Of a stretch of DNA of 64,000 bases, positions 1 to 10,300 are shown piece after piece (the first letter of the stretch is position 1; each line of letters opens with the position of its first letter). The notes under the pieces were generated by a model that worked only from the letters and a program-made list of their open reading frames with translations, had not been told where the DNA came from and ran no database searches. The stretch comes from JADJLQ01 sp038251405 (GTDB lineage Bacteria > Bacteroidota > Bacteroidia > Chitinophagales > Saprospiraceae). The stretch spans positions 62,001-126,000 of the forward strand of contig JBBSBH010000008.1 in NCBI GenBank assembly GCA_038251405.1, written 5' to 3'. Position numbers and translations under genes: made by a program.

Positions 1-674
1 GCCTCCTGTTGCTCCGCTGAAAAAGGCTGTCCCAGCATTTTCAATCCTTTGAAAAACTCCAGTGAAAAGCATTGATTGGTGGCTAATAAGTCTTCCTGGC
101 TAATAGGCATCCCCCAGGCTGCTTTGTTCCAGGCCTCACCTTCCGGATTGTTTAATAAATTGTAGCGCATAGCAGCATGCATTATGCGTATTTTCAAGGC
201 CGTCAATATTCCTCGATTTTCAGGATGCCACCAATCTTTATCCATCACATCAAACACGAACTGAGCTGTTTCAAAGACTCTTCGTAAGGGCTGGTCTTCC
301 AGCAATTTGGTAAGTCGCAAAACATTAGCGGGCTTTTCGGCCATATAGGTGTACGGAAGGGCTCTGAAGAATAAAATAAAAATAAATTGTACACCATTTT
401 CACGCCATAGATCCCGGGTCATTTCAAACTTAGCAATGTCTTCGTCAGTAAATTTTTTTGCCAATTCTTTTTCAACAAATATTCTCAAATCACTGGGAAG
501 ATCACCGGGTACGAAGTTATCATTTTGAGCCATAGCTCTCAATTCATTCCTGTCTTTTTGGAATTGAATGGACTCATAAAGCGATCGAACGGCTGTATCT
601 GCCGGAGGATCCATGATCATTCTGAAATCTTCCAGGTTTTTACCATTCCATTGTATAGTAGTATTGTCTGCCAT
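1..674 (-). CDS. Latex-clearing-protein/MpaB-like (DUF2236) haem oxygenase, 3' end outside window
   Basis: Partial gene: 224 codons are visible from an ATG at 674 and the frame stays open to the window edge. The translation is helical and resembles the DUF2236 family (ER-bound oxygenase MpaB, rubber oxygenase Lcp), which are b-type haem proteins that cleave or oxidise hydrophobic substrates. Family-like features are the FIFILFFRALPYTY stretch (residues 98-110), the RLTKLL helix at 120-125, and KIRIMHAAMR at 161-170, where H166 is the likely axial haem ligand, followed by a WGMPISQEDLLATN segment (187-200). No signal peptide is visible. The start lies only two bases after the stop of the CHAT-STAND-WD40 gene, so the two are probably co-translated. 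The family call is from memory of motifs; the substrate is unknown. Confidence 0.72.
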   Translation of the reverse strand, partial: MADNTTIQWNGKNLEDFRMIMDPPADTAVRSLYESIQFQKDRNELRAMAQNDNFVPGDLPSDLRIFVEKELAKKFTDEDIAKFEMTRDLWRENGVQFIFILFFRALPYTYMAEKPANVLRLTKLLEDQPLRRVFETAQFVFDVMDKDWWHPENRGILTALKIRIMHAAMRYNLLNNPEGEAWNKAAWGMPISQEDLLATNQCFSLEFFKGLKMLGQPFSAEQQE

Positions 675-676
675 AG

Positions 677-3600
677 TTATTGAGATTTTGTATTTGAATG
701 AATAGTATTATTTGATTTAAGCAACCATTTGTAAAGGCCTTCTGGAGTATACCAAATACGAATAGTTCCATCATCGGAAGCGGTGTAAATTTTATTTAAT
801 GAATTTTCCATGGTGGCACAATTTATTTTATCTGTATGGCCAGGATAGGATGTGATTTCCTTCCCATTCAGATCCCAAAGCCGGAGTGTTTTGTCCGCGG
901 AATAGGAATAAATGGATTTATCATTAGGGGCAAAAAACGCATCTGTAATTTCATCCGTATGACCGGACATACTTGACATTAATTTGCCAGAAAGATCCCA
1001 TAATCGTATCGTTCTGTCAGAGGATATGGTAATAACATGGTTGCCATCATAGGAAAAATTGGCTGATGTCACTTTGCAATCATTATATGGTGCACAAGCA
1101 ATACGTTCAAGTCTTGCGAGTTGTGATTTAGTAAGCATATCCCAAATAATTGCAGTACCGTCAGCAGACGCTGATACCATATATTTTCCATTATTAGAAA
1201 TATCAAGGTAAAGCACTTTATCATGATGTTCAGAAAGTTCTTTTAAAGAATCACCCTGGTTATTATATAAGAAGATATCACCAGTAGAGGTGCCCACTGC
1301 AACAATACTATCAACTGCCGAAATGTCTAAGGATAATAATTCTCCTCTTTTTACATTTATTATTTTCGATTTTGGATTCGGACTAGTCTTGTCCCAAAAT
1401 CGAATACTGCCATCCTTAGATGCTGTAATAATTGTTTCTCCGATTGCGTCTGCCCATTCAATTTGATCCCTATGTCCAATAAAATATTTTAAGTGATGGT
1501 CAAATAATGTATATAGAAATGCTTGATTTTGGTTGCCGATACCCAGCACTTCATTTTTACTGATAAATGTGGTATAACGCACACCCTGGATGCCTAAATC
1601 TACTTTATCCACTTCTTTTTGAGTATTTAAATCCCAAAGTCGCAGAGTATGATCATAGCCGGCAGATACCAGATATTTGTTAGTGGAATCCAGATCAATA
1701 TAATTCACTGGCCCTTTATGACCAATTAATTCGATATTGGATTTATTAGCAAAGTACCAGGCCTTTATAGTGCCATCGAGAGAAGTAGTAATTATCTTAT
1801 CATCGTCATTGCAAAAAAATCCCATAGTGACATCATTCTGGTGTCCCAGTAATCTAAATAATTCTTTACCAGTTAAATCCCATATAGCTGCAGTATTGTC
1901 AGATGATCCAGTCATTATCCTTGAGCCATCGTCAGAGAATTTTGCAAACGTAACCAGGTTGTTATGTTTAAAATTTATGGGTTGTCCCGTTTTATAGGTA
2001 TTGTACATCTGAGCTACCTTATTGTGAAAACAAACCAATAAAAAACTATCATTTGGACTGAAGTTTAGACTTATAATCTCTGGCTGTTCATTGCTTTCCC
2101 TGCCAATTAAAGACAAGGGTGCCATGGGTATTATCTTGTTGATTAGTTTACCTTCTTTATTAAATAAAACCAATGAACTATTTTCCAACGCAGCACAATA
2201 AAAATTGCCCAAGGGAGAATTAATCACGTAATTTATTTCTCCCTTAGCATCAAATTGCTTCATAATTTTTCCATTTTTATTAAGTAATTCGAACCTGGAA
2301 GAAATGATAGGATCGTCACTCACATTTGAAATATTGAAATTGGCATAGTCTTTATGAGTGATTATAATATTATTTCCATCGCTGGAGTAGCTAATACCAT
2401 TAGTAAATTCATCAGATGAAATAGAAGATATCATAGTCCCATCCATATTATAGAACTCAATTTGATATTTGCTATCAGCATTATTCATTGAACCGGATAG
2501 AGCTATCACTTCGTTTTGTGCGGGTGATACATCAAAACTAAAATACTGATCGGGAGCACCAATAACTTTTTTCAGCTTTCCATCGGCTTGATGGAACTGT
2601 ATTCTTCCATCGCTATGCATAGCAATTATGGTACGACCATCATGGCTCCATTTTATTTTTTGCAAAAAAGAGAACTCTGATTGACTAGCCAGAATAGCTA
2701 GATCATCTACTACTGCAATACCCCCGACAATATGGCCATTATAATCAAAGATTTCTAAAGAGTCAGATTCCATGAAAGGGATCATTCTTTTTGATTGATC
2801 ATTATAGATTATGTTAGAATAATTGAGATCAGAATGAAATAGTTCTTCATACCATAAATTGTGAAATTGAATACTATTGTAATAGGCATGGGTGAAAGAT
2901 CTTTTTATTTCTGCTGAGGAATTTTCTCCGTCTATTTTTATTCCCTCCGATGCCTGGCTCAATGAAAGTGTAGGATCCCTGGAAAGACTCATTGCAGAAG
3001 CTGCAGCCATATGATTTATATAGGATTTTTTTGCATTTGCCTTTGCTTGAACGTAATAATATCCTATAAAAAAAGAACCTATTATGGTAATTAAAAAGAT
3101 TCCGGTTTTTGCATAATTTAATAATTTTTTATCTCGCTCCTTTTTCTCAATTTCTTTTCTACTAATAGATATCAGGTTTTTTATTTCATCAGTAAAAGGT
3201 GGAAGGTATGCCTGAATCTCATCCAAAAGTTTCAATTCCCAGGGATCAAGTGTAGAGACATTGGAGCCAGCCCGAATAGCTTCTGTGCGCGAAATCAGTA
3301 TTCGCTTAGCCTGTTGGATCGGTAGGGTTGAGTTCATCTGTGCTTTTATCACTGCTTTGGCTAATGTATCATGTGCAAGCATAGAGGATTTTTCTTCACC
3401 ACCCAGTTCTGTTATAAGGAATAGATCGGTACAAGCTTGTCTTATGGTACTGGCCTCTGGCATGGCTAATACGAAATTATCCAGCAATTGTTGTTCTGTT
3501 CTTGCCGCTGAAGTACTATTCGGAGTACAATAAAAAGTAAGCAGCTCTAATACAAAGCCTGTGCGAAAATGATCTGGCAATTTCTTTCTCAGTTCAATGA

Positions 3601-5353
3601 GCTGATTTTGGAGAAACTCGTCCATGGCAAGCCCTTCTTCCTTTAAGGCATAATAAAGCTTATGTGTAAATACCGGAGCACCATTGTTTGCATCAATGGC
3701 TTTGAGCCACATTTTAGTCAATAGTATTTGTAGCATGGGTGCTATAGGCGCCTCAGCATCTGTTGATAAATCTGCTGATATTATTTCTGGAAGTCCATCT
3801 TCCACTGATAAATTATAGCGTGATTTTACCCGTGGAGTTTCTTTAAAACCATTAAAAACATTGATTATATCTTTTTTATTAATATGATCAATGAATGTTT
3901 TGTTCCTGGGTAATTCATAGTTTTTGCAGTACTCGTCTATTTCGGGATGATATTCCTTTCTAAAACTAAGAATTATTTTCCCTTTTGGAGCCAGTGAAGG
4001 ATTGCCAAAAAGTGCTTTCAAATCAATAAATAATAGATTCATTTCATTTTGAATCTTCTCATTGGGTCGGGTGTATGCTTCTTCTATCTGATCCAGAATT
4101 ACTAAGACTGGTTTGTTGAATTTTTTCTCAGCATATTGCCATGCCTCTGCGGTGGATGCTGGCGGCTGTTCTTCGTTTGTAGCTGGAATAGTTTCCGATG
4201 TTTCACTCTGTTGGATCTTATTGATTAATTGGTGAATATCAGGCTTGAGTTCATCATTTATTTTCTCAGCTATACTTTGAAGCCCTTCTATTAACAGAGA
4301 GGAATTATTGGCTGGTTTATGATCAAAAACATTAAATTTTGTGGCGAATCCACATTTTTTTAATAAAGCATTATATAAAGTAGCGCTCAATCCAACCCAG
4401 GCATTTCTCCTGAGATAAAATACTTCATGAGAGACTTCGAGCCTGGGCTGTAATCCTGCTTCTAATAAGCTGGATTTTCCAACTCCAGACTGGCCATAAA
4501 GCAAAATTATGGGTGGCGCAGTTGCATCATTAATGGAGGCAAACAAAGCACGAATAGCATAAGATCTACCAAAATAGATTTCCGCATGTCTGCGCTCATA
4601 TCTATTGAGGTAGAGAAATGGGGATTCAGGTAAATTATATATCTGGGGTATTGCTGGTAGACCATAGAGCGGATTACCAGAAATGTCAGGAAGATTCCAA
4701 TCTTTTATAATATCAGATCCAGCTTTGTATTGAATCACCCAGGGGAATCGATCAGCACTAATTTCTTGCTTGCCCTCCCAAAACAAGGATCGGGTATTCT
4801 CTGTGCTTACCTTTATTTTCACTTCATCCGTTGCATCAGCCCATGCTTTATCAATCCCTGAGCCATCTCCCAAACTGCTATAGAATCTTGTAGCTAATTG
4901 TGTGGCAGTATCATCATTTATTTCGGAAGTAGTACCAATCACTGCTGAGATCCCAGCTTTTAATAAATCATTTGCCTGCTCCTTAGATGAACATCCATTT
5001 AAGAAGACCAATTTTAGATTTTCCTGCCTGGCGAGATAAGGTACTAACCCTTCTTTATTTGTTGCCATATTGGATTTGCCATCTTCGGATTCCAATAATA
5101 ATGAGAATCCATTGGCGTGCCCTCCGTAATGAAATATAGAAATTCTGTTGCCCATCAAAGGGTCCTGGAATACATCTAAAATATCAGCCACTGTGGCAGA
5201 TGTGCGAATGACCAGCTCACATAGACCACTGCGCTCTGCTTCAGATAGCGCATGTCTAATCCCGGAAGTTTCCAGGGATAATTTTCTTAGAAATAGAGCA
5301 TTATCTACTTTTTCATTAGCAAATGCAAGAAATATGACTGGTTTGAAGGTCAA
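677..5353 (-). CDS. CHAT peptidase - STAND NTPase - transmembrane - WD40 repeat receptor protein
   Basis: A 1558-residue multidomain protein. Residues about 1-200 form a CHAT caspase-like peptidase domain with the catalytic pair H79 (HYGGHA) and C121 (LNGCSS). Residues about 255-700 are an nSTAND-type NTPase with Walker A at 287-294 (GQSGVGKS) and Walker B/acidic stretch VLVILDQIEEA at 416-426. One membrane helix lies at about 751-768. From about 850 to 1545 there are WD40 repeats, at least eight clear ones with GH...WD spacing at the C-terminal end and more degenerate ones before, enough for two seven-bladed propellers. Such STAND proteins are signal-gated switches: the repeats sense, NTP binding drives oligomerisation, and the protease acts. 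The start is a TTG, with no ATG nearby in frame; CHAT homology begins within ten residues. It is flanked by a caspase gene and an Lcp-like oxygenase. Confidence 0.9.
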   Translation of the reverse strand: MTFKPVIFLAFANEKVDNALFLRKLSLETSGIRHALSEAERSGLCELVIRTSATVADILDVFQDPLMGNRISIFHYGGHANGFSLLLESEDGKSNMATNKEGLVPYLARQENLKLVFLNGCSSKEQANDLLKAGISAVIGTTSEINDDTATQLATRFYSSLGDGSGIDKAWADATDEVKIKVSTENTRSLFWEGKQEISADRFPWVIQYKAGSDIIKDWNLPDISGNPLYGLPAIPQIYNLPESPFLYLNRYERRHAEIYFGRSYAIRALFASINDATAPPIILLYGQSGVGKSSLLEAGLQPRLEVSHEVFYLRRNAWVGLSATLYNALLKKCGFATKFNVFDHKPANNSSLLIEGLQSIAEKINDELKPDIHQLINKIQQSETSETIPATNEEQPPASTAEAWQYAEKKFNKPVLVILDQIEEAYTRPNEKIQNEMNLLFIDLKALFGNPSLAPKGKIILSFRKEYHPEIDEYCKNYELPRNKTFIDHINKKDIINVFNGFKETPRVKSRYNLSVEDGLPEIISADLSTDAEAPIAPMLQILLTKMWLKAIDANNGAPVFTHKLYYALKEEGLAMDEFLQNQLIELRKKLPDHFRTGFVLELLTFYCTPNSTSAARTEQQLLDNFVLAMPEASTIRQACTDLFLITELGGEEKSSMLAHDTLAKAVIKAQMNSTLPIQQAKRILISRTEAIRAGSNVSTLDPWELKLLDEIQAYLPPFTDEIKNLISISRKEIEKKERDKKLLNYAKTGIFLITIIGSFFIGYYYVQAKANAKKSYINHMAAASAMSLSRDPTLSLSQASEGIKIDGENSSAEIKRSFTHAYYNSIQFHNLWYEELFHSDLNYSNIIYNDQSKRMIPFMESDSLEIFDYNGHIVGGIAVVDDLAILASQSEFSFLQKIKWSHDGRTIIAMHSDGRIQFHQADGKLKKVIGAPDQYFSFDVSPAQNEVIALSGSMNNADSKYQIEFYNMDGTMISSISSDEFTNGISYSSDGNNIIITHKDYANFNISNVSDDPIISSRFELLNKNGKIMKQFDAKGEINYVINSPLGNFYCAALENSSLVLFNKEGKLINKIIPMAPLSLIGRESNEQPEIISLNFSPNDSFLLVCFHNKVAQMYNTYKTGQPINFKHNNLVTFAKFSDDGSRIMTGSSDNTAAIWDLTGKELFRLLGHQNDVTMGFFCNDDDKIITTSLDGTIKAWYFANKSNIELIGHKGPVNYIDLDSTNKYLVSAGYDHTLRLWDLNTQKEVDKVDLGIQGVRYTTFISKNEVLGIGNQNQAFLYTLFDHHLKYFIGHRDQIEWADAIGETIITASKDGSIRFWDKTSPNPKSKIINVKRGELLSLDISAVDSIVAVGTSTGDIFLYNNQGDSLKELSEHHDKVLYLDISNNGKYMVSASADGTAIIWDMLTKSQLARLERIACAPYNDCKVTSANFSYDGNHVITISSDRTIRLWDLSGKLMSSMSGHTDEITDAFFAPNDKSIYSYSADKTLRLWDLNGKEITSYPGHTDKINCATMENSLNKIYTASDDGTIRIWYTPEGLYKWLLKSNNTIHSNTKSQ

Positions 5354-5469
5354 TGGTCTGCTGGTTTTTAAGTTGGAACCCCAGGTGAAATTAGCGATAT
5401 GGGCTCATTAATTGATAAATTTGCTTCATTCAAATTTATCAAAATTTAAAGTAATCCATTTTTCTTATT

Positions 5470-7293
5470 TCAGGAAATGCTCATACCTGACCTTTCGAGG
5501 GTGATTACATAACGAGCTGTAAACCATTCGCCTTTGACTTTTGTAGGTTGACTCATTCCAGGTATTGCTCTAAAATTAGCTTTAATATCTGCAAATTCAA
5601 TTTCTTCTAAGGAGAGTTGGAAATCATCTGTCCTTTCTGTGCTTATAATAATCAAAAAGCAGTCAGTAGATGTGGAAAGCCCGTCCGGTAAGTAGAATAC
5701 ATCATCTGTTGTCCCTCCATAAAATAGAGTAGGTTGCTCCGATTTTTCCAGGGGCTCATTTTTTCTTTGAAATGCCCCATAATGATCTGATAAATATACC
5801 AATGCAAAATTTAGGGGTTGAGTAAAATTGTTTTGGATCCAAAGCTTGAAAGGAACCCTGCTTCCATCATATTTAAATTTTATTTCCTGGCCGGGCTCGT
5901 ATTTTTGAATATTTCCTGGAGTCATTTCCAACTCAAGATTTATGGTGCAGCTTCCGGGATTTAAATTGGTTTTATTATTTTGAAGATTGAAAGTCCTGGT
6001 CCATGAAGCTACATGATTTACTTTGCGCACCAATTCATCCATTGAAGCTTTATCTCCTACTTTTGATCTCAGTAGTGTTTGCTTTTTTATAGTATCATTG
6101 AACTCAAAAAAATCATTGTTTTGTTTTACTTCAAAAGGCTCACTTCCATCTGGAGTGAGATTGAAACTTACATTTAAAAATTGCTTTTCCTGATCAGTAA
6201 ACTCCTGTTGGTATTTTTCATCTACCTGTAGTGCTACCTGGAACGGTGCTCCCGGAAGATTCAATGGAACAGCCCAATACTTTTTACCATCGGCTAATGA
6301 GCCTTCAATATCGATAACAGAATTTTGTGCATTGGCATATTTCACTTTTGCTTTGGCGATGGGTGCGTCAACGCCATCTTCCATAATGCTTAGATTTACA
6401 TCCTCATTGATTCCAAATATCTGGCCAGCCTCCATCACCCAATCATTATCTGACTTTGCAATGGCAAATTTAGGAGCATCTTTCATCGGTGATCCATCTA
6501 AAAACTTAGTGTATCCTGTAATATCACCAATAACTTCGAGCTGTGGATCCTGATCCCATTTCATTTTTACTACACCTTGTCTCAGCTTTATTAAAAGATC
6601 ATTATATGAAATATCTTTTCCGCTTTGGGATAATGTATTTATAAAATTATCAGTGAAAAGTCCTCCACCAGAAAACGATTCTTTAGCACTCTGAAACCTA
6701 TTACAAGCGGCATAAAAAATATAATTTCCAGAAGGAGAATCGGTAGTGCCGCGATTTTTAAAATATCCCTGGAGATAAGATTCGAAAGGCCTTTCATCAG
6801 GTCTGTCGATGGATAATCTCTTGATAAATTCTTCATCAACACTTCGTGTACCAGAACCACTGTGGCAACAATCCAGGGTTACCATCAGGTGAGGTTTGTT
6901 CATACTAATCTCGCTGAGCAATACACCCAACTCTTTATCGGCAAGATCATTGCCTGTGGGTCTGCTATCAATTAACACTAAGGTCTCATCTTTCTTCCCA
7001 GAATTAAGTTCTTGAAATTCTTTGGAAGCTAATTGCCGCGAGCCATGCCCGCTATAATGAAACCAAGCCACATCACTTTCTTTAGCCTGACCAAGATGCT
7101 CTCTGAAATATTGAATCAGATTTTCATAGGTAGCTTCTTCATTCAGTAAAGTCTTTATATGCAAAGGCCGATCACTAAAGGTTTTTTCGAGGTAGGTTTT
7201 TATTTTTTGAACATCTTTTACTGAGCCGCCAAGTTTTGGCAGTGGGGCAGGGTAGTTGTCGATACCTACTAATAAAGCGTAAATTGGTTTCAT
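5470..7293 (-). CDS. Caspase-fold (peptidase C14) protein with C-terminal beta-rich region
   Basis: A 607-residue protein. The N-terminal 260 residues are a caspase/metacaspase p20-like domain: YALLVGIDNY at 5-14, catalytic His in HYSGHGS (H83) and catalytic Cys in LDCCHSG (C143), so the dyad is intact. It should cleave after basic or acidic residues like other bacterial C14 enzymes, but its specificity cannot be read from sequence. The C-terminal 350 residues are predicted beta-rich and include a segment near 470-580 reminiscent of DUF4384-type domains that often follow bacterial caspases; this is a weaker call. There is no signal peptide or membrane helix, so it is cytoplasmic. It lies 116 bases upstream of the CHAT-STAND gene in the same direction and 45 bases after the kinase-M23-aminotransferase gene, which suggests a joint transcription unit. 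Confidence 0.88.
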   Translation of the reverse strand: MKPIYALLVGIDNYPAPLPKLGGSVKDVQKIKTYLEKTFSDRPLHIKTLLNEEATYENLIQYFREHLGQAKESDVAWFHYSGHGSRQLASKEFQELNSGKKDETLVLIDSRPTGNDLADKELGVLLSEISMNKPHLMVTLDCCHSGSGTRSVDEEFIKRLSIDRPDERPFESYLQGYFKNRGTTDSPSGNYIFYAACNRFQSAKESFSGGGLFTDNFINTLSQSGKDISYNDLLIKLRQGVVKMKWDQDPQLEVIGDITGYTKFLDGSPMKDAPKFAIAKSDNDWVMEAGQIFGINEDVNLSIMEDGVDAPIAKAKVKYANAQNSVIDIEGSLADGKKYWAVPLNLPGAPFQVALQVDEKYQQEFTDQEKQFLNVSFNLTPDGSEPFEVKQNNDFFEFNDTIKKQTLLRSKVGDKASMDELVRKVNHVASWTRTFNLQNNKTNLNPGSCTINLELEMTPGNIQKYEPGQEIKFKYDGSRVPFKLWIQNNFTQPLNFALVYLSDHYGAFQRKNEPLEKSEQPTLFYGGTTDDVFYLPDGLSTSTDCFLIIISTERTDDFQLSLEEIEFADIKANFRAIPGMSQPTKVKGEWFTARYVITLERSGMSIS

Positions 7294-7338
7294 GAGTTGA
7301 TTGGTTTTTGTGATATTAGTAAAATTAACTAAATGAAT

Positions 7339-10300
7339 TTATACTTTTAGAAAATTAGATTTTAATATAATATTCAATCGATCCAAAATCTCATCGACAT
7401 TATTCTTATCGAAGACCATGGGAGGTTTTATTTTTACCACATTATCATCCGGGCCATCGGTACTCATTAGGATACCGTATTCTTTCATTCGATTGACCAG
7501 GTATTTTGCTTGTTTAGTTGCGGGTATTTTATTTGCATCCAGAGAACATTCAAAACCTAAAAACATTCCTAGTCCTCGACAGTCTGAAATTATAGGGAAA
7601 GTTTTCTTTAGATTATTAAATTCAGTAAAAAAATATTTTTCTATGCTAGTTGCATGATCCTGGTAATTTTCTTTTTCCACGATATCCAAAACAGATTTTC
7701 CAATTACGCAACTAACCGCATTACCACCAAAAGTATTGAAGTATTCCATTCCATTATTGAACGCATTAGCTATTTCATTCGTACAAACGACTGCTCCAAT
7801 AGGATGACCATTACCTAAAGGCTTACCGAAAGTGACTATGTCAGGAATCACACCGGCGTATTCATATGAACAGAATTTCCCCGTGCGACCTATTCCTGTT
7901 TGCACTTCATCGGCTATATAGACAATCCCATTTTCTTGTAGATACAATATTAGCAGTTTGAAATAGTTTGCGGGGGATACTACCTGGCCGCCACAACTCA
8001 AAATGTATTCGGCTAAAAAAGCAACAGGCTTATTATTTTGATTTATTAAACTTTCTATTATAGACTTTGCATTTTGAAAGAAGGTGGTATCAGGGTCTGA
8101 CTCATTTGCAAATTTCCCTCTGTAAAGATCAGGCATGGGCAGTTTGTGTGTAGTTTCGGGTGCTCCTTTTCCGCCTTTGCCATCAAATTTATATGAACTT
8201 AAATTTACCAATGTAGAAGTATTCCCATGGTAGCCATGCTCGTATACCAACATATTATTTCTCTGGGTAAAATTCCTGGCCATGCGCACTGCTAATTCAT
8301 TTGCTTCAGAGCCGGAATTAGTAAAATAAACTACCTCTAATGAAGAATCTAAATTAGATTTTAGTTTTTCGGCCAGTTCAATTAATTGAGGATAAATATA
8401 TCGCGTATTCGTATTCAGGAGCTTCATTTGCCTGTTGGCAGCTTCTATTATCGCAGGGTGTTGATGGCCGCAATGTGCCACGTTATTCACTGTATCTAAA
8501 TATTTTCTTCCGGTGTGATCATACAAATATTGCCTATAAGCTCTGGGGATAAGAAGCGGTTTTTTATAAGAGAGGCTAAGGTTTTTTCCAAGTGATTTTT
8601 TCCTTTTTAAAAGTAGTAGATCGGGATCGATCTCGGAAGATTTTATAAGAGTTAATTTTAGGATTAAGTTTGGATCGGGACAAATAGATTGATAAACCCT
8701 TCTAAAATCATAATGACATACACCCGGGAAATCTGATTCATAGGAAAAAATATCCAGTATGATTTGAAAGTGAAGATGAGGAGGCCAATTCCCGTTTTCA
8801 TTTTCCTTGCCGATAGTAGCTATTTTATCGCCAGATTTTATTTTTTTCCCTTTATGATGTAATAAGAGACTTTTCTCTGAAAGATGTCCATACAAAGTAA
8901 AAAAGAAAAACTCCTCGGCAGTATGTTTTAAAATGATCGTTGGGCCATAGTTTTTATCACCTATATTATTAGCTAAGCCAATGACTTCACCATCTAAGGG
9001 AGCATAGATCTCAGTATTTGCTTTATCAAATAAATCAATACCTATGTGAACTGTTCGCCAGGCAGCTCCCTGATTACTTTCATATTGAAAATCCGTAGAA
9101 GAATATACCGGACGAACTTCATCATACTTTCCTATAAGTAAATCAGCTCCGGTACTTTCTTTAATATCCCGTAAATTTTTGTTCCAATTGGAAATGTTTT
9201 CAAAATCAGGGACATTGCCCAGTTGAGTGCTTCCAATACTTAAATCCAGGGTGAAAACTTTCTTTAAATTAATATCCTTGATTATTTCGGAAAATGAATT
9301 TTTATTAGCCCAATTCGTGAATACTAAATTCTTTTTGTTTGGTTCGAAACCGCAAACAGATCTAAAAGAATGTTCTGCAAAGGAAGGATGGATCTTTGCC
9401 CACTGTTTTACTAATATTTTGGCATCAGCATCAGTGATTTGTAAATATTGATTTTCAGGATGTTCATGTTGATTGATAGCTGAAACGGTAAGGCTGATCA
9501 TAAGTCTTGCAGCTATATGATAATAGAGCAGGGAGATTTCTGCTTCATTCAATGGATACTGACTATGATATTCCTCCAGCATCCACATGGCTACTTGCAA
9601 CGGTTCTACTGTCTTTATACATGAATAGGAACAGGCAATGGCTAATTCATTAATAGTATGGCTGTAGACCATGTCTCCCATGTCAATAATCGCTTTCGCA
9701 ATGTGTTCCTGATTGGCGGCGTCCCATTCCATCAACACATTATAATCATTCAAATCTGCATAACACAGCTGAGATCGAAGCGACTCCGAATGATTTGAAT
9801 GCAATAAATTAAAGCCGGATAACCAGGGTTTGAATATGTCTTGAAGCTCGGTTTCGAGAAGATGCAAATGATCAGTAATCCAATTTACTTCGCTGGGATT
9901 CCATTTAATGTACCGATGTGCTAAGGGAAGATCAAACGCTTTAAATGCAACAGACAGTTCCGCAGCTAATCGCCCTATACTTTGATAACTATTTTTAGTA
10001 AGCGGATTGACTTTAGCCTGCAAAGGATAATTCATCCATTTAAAGATTCTCGTAATTCTTCCATTTAGTAATTCGAAAGTGTTTCCAGAAAGGCTTTTTA
10101 AAGGCAATGAAATCTCAAAGGTAAATGATGAGCTGTTTTCCAAATATTGCATGGCTTGGTGCTCCATCTGTATGAGCTCGGATTCTTTTTGAGGAGAAGA
10201 GCATTTGATAGTATAGAGATCAGTTTCGGTTGTTTTTAATTGATAGACGGCATCCAATTCAGAATAAATCACTTCAATTTCACCTGATAAATTGAATTTT

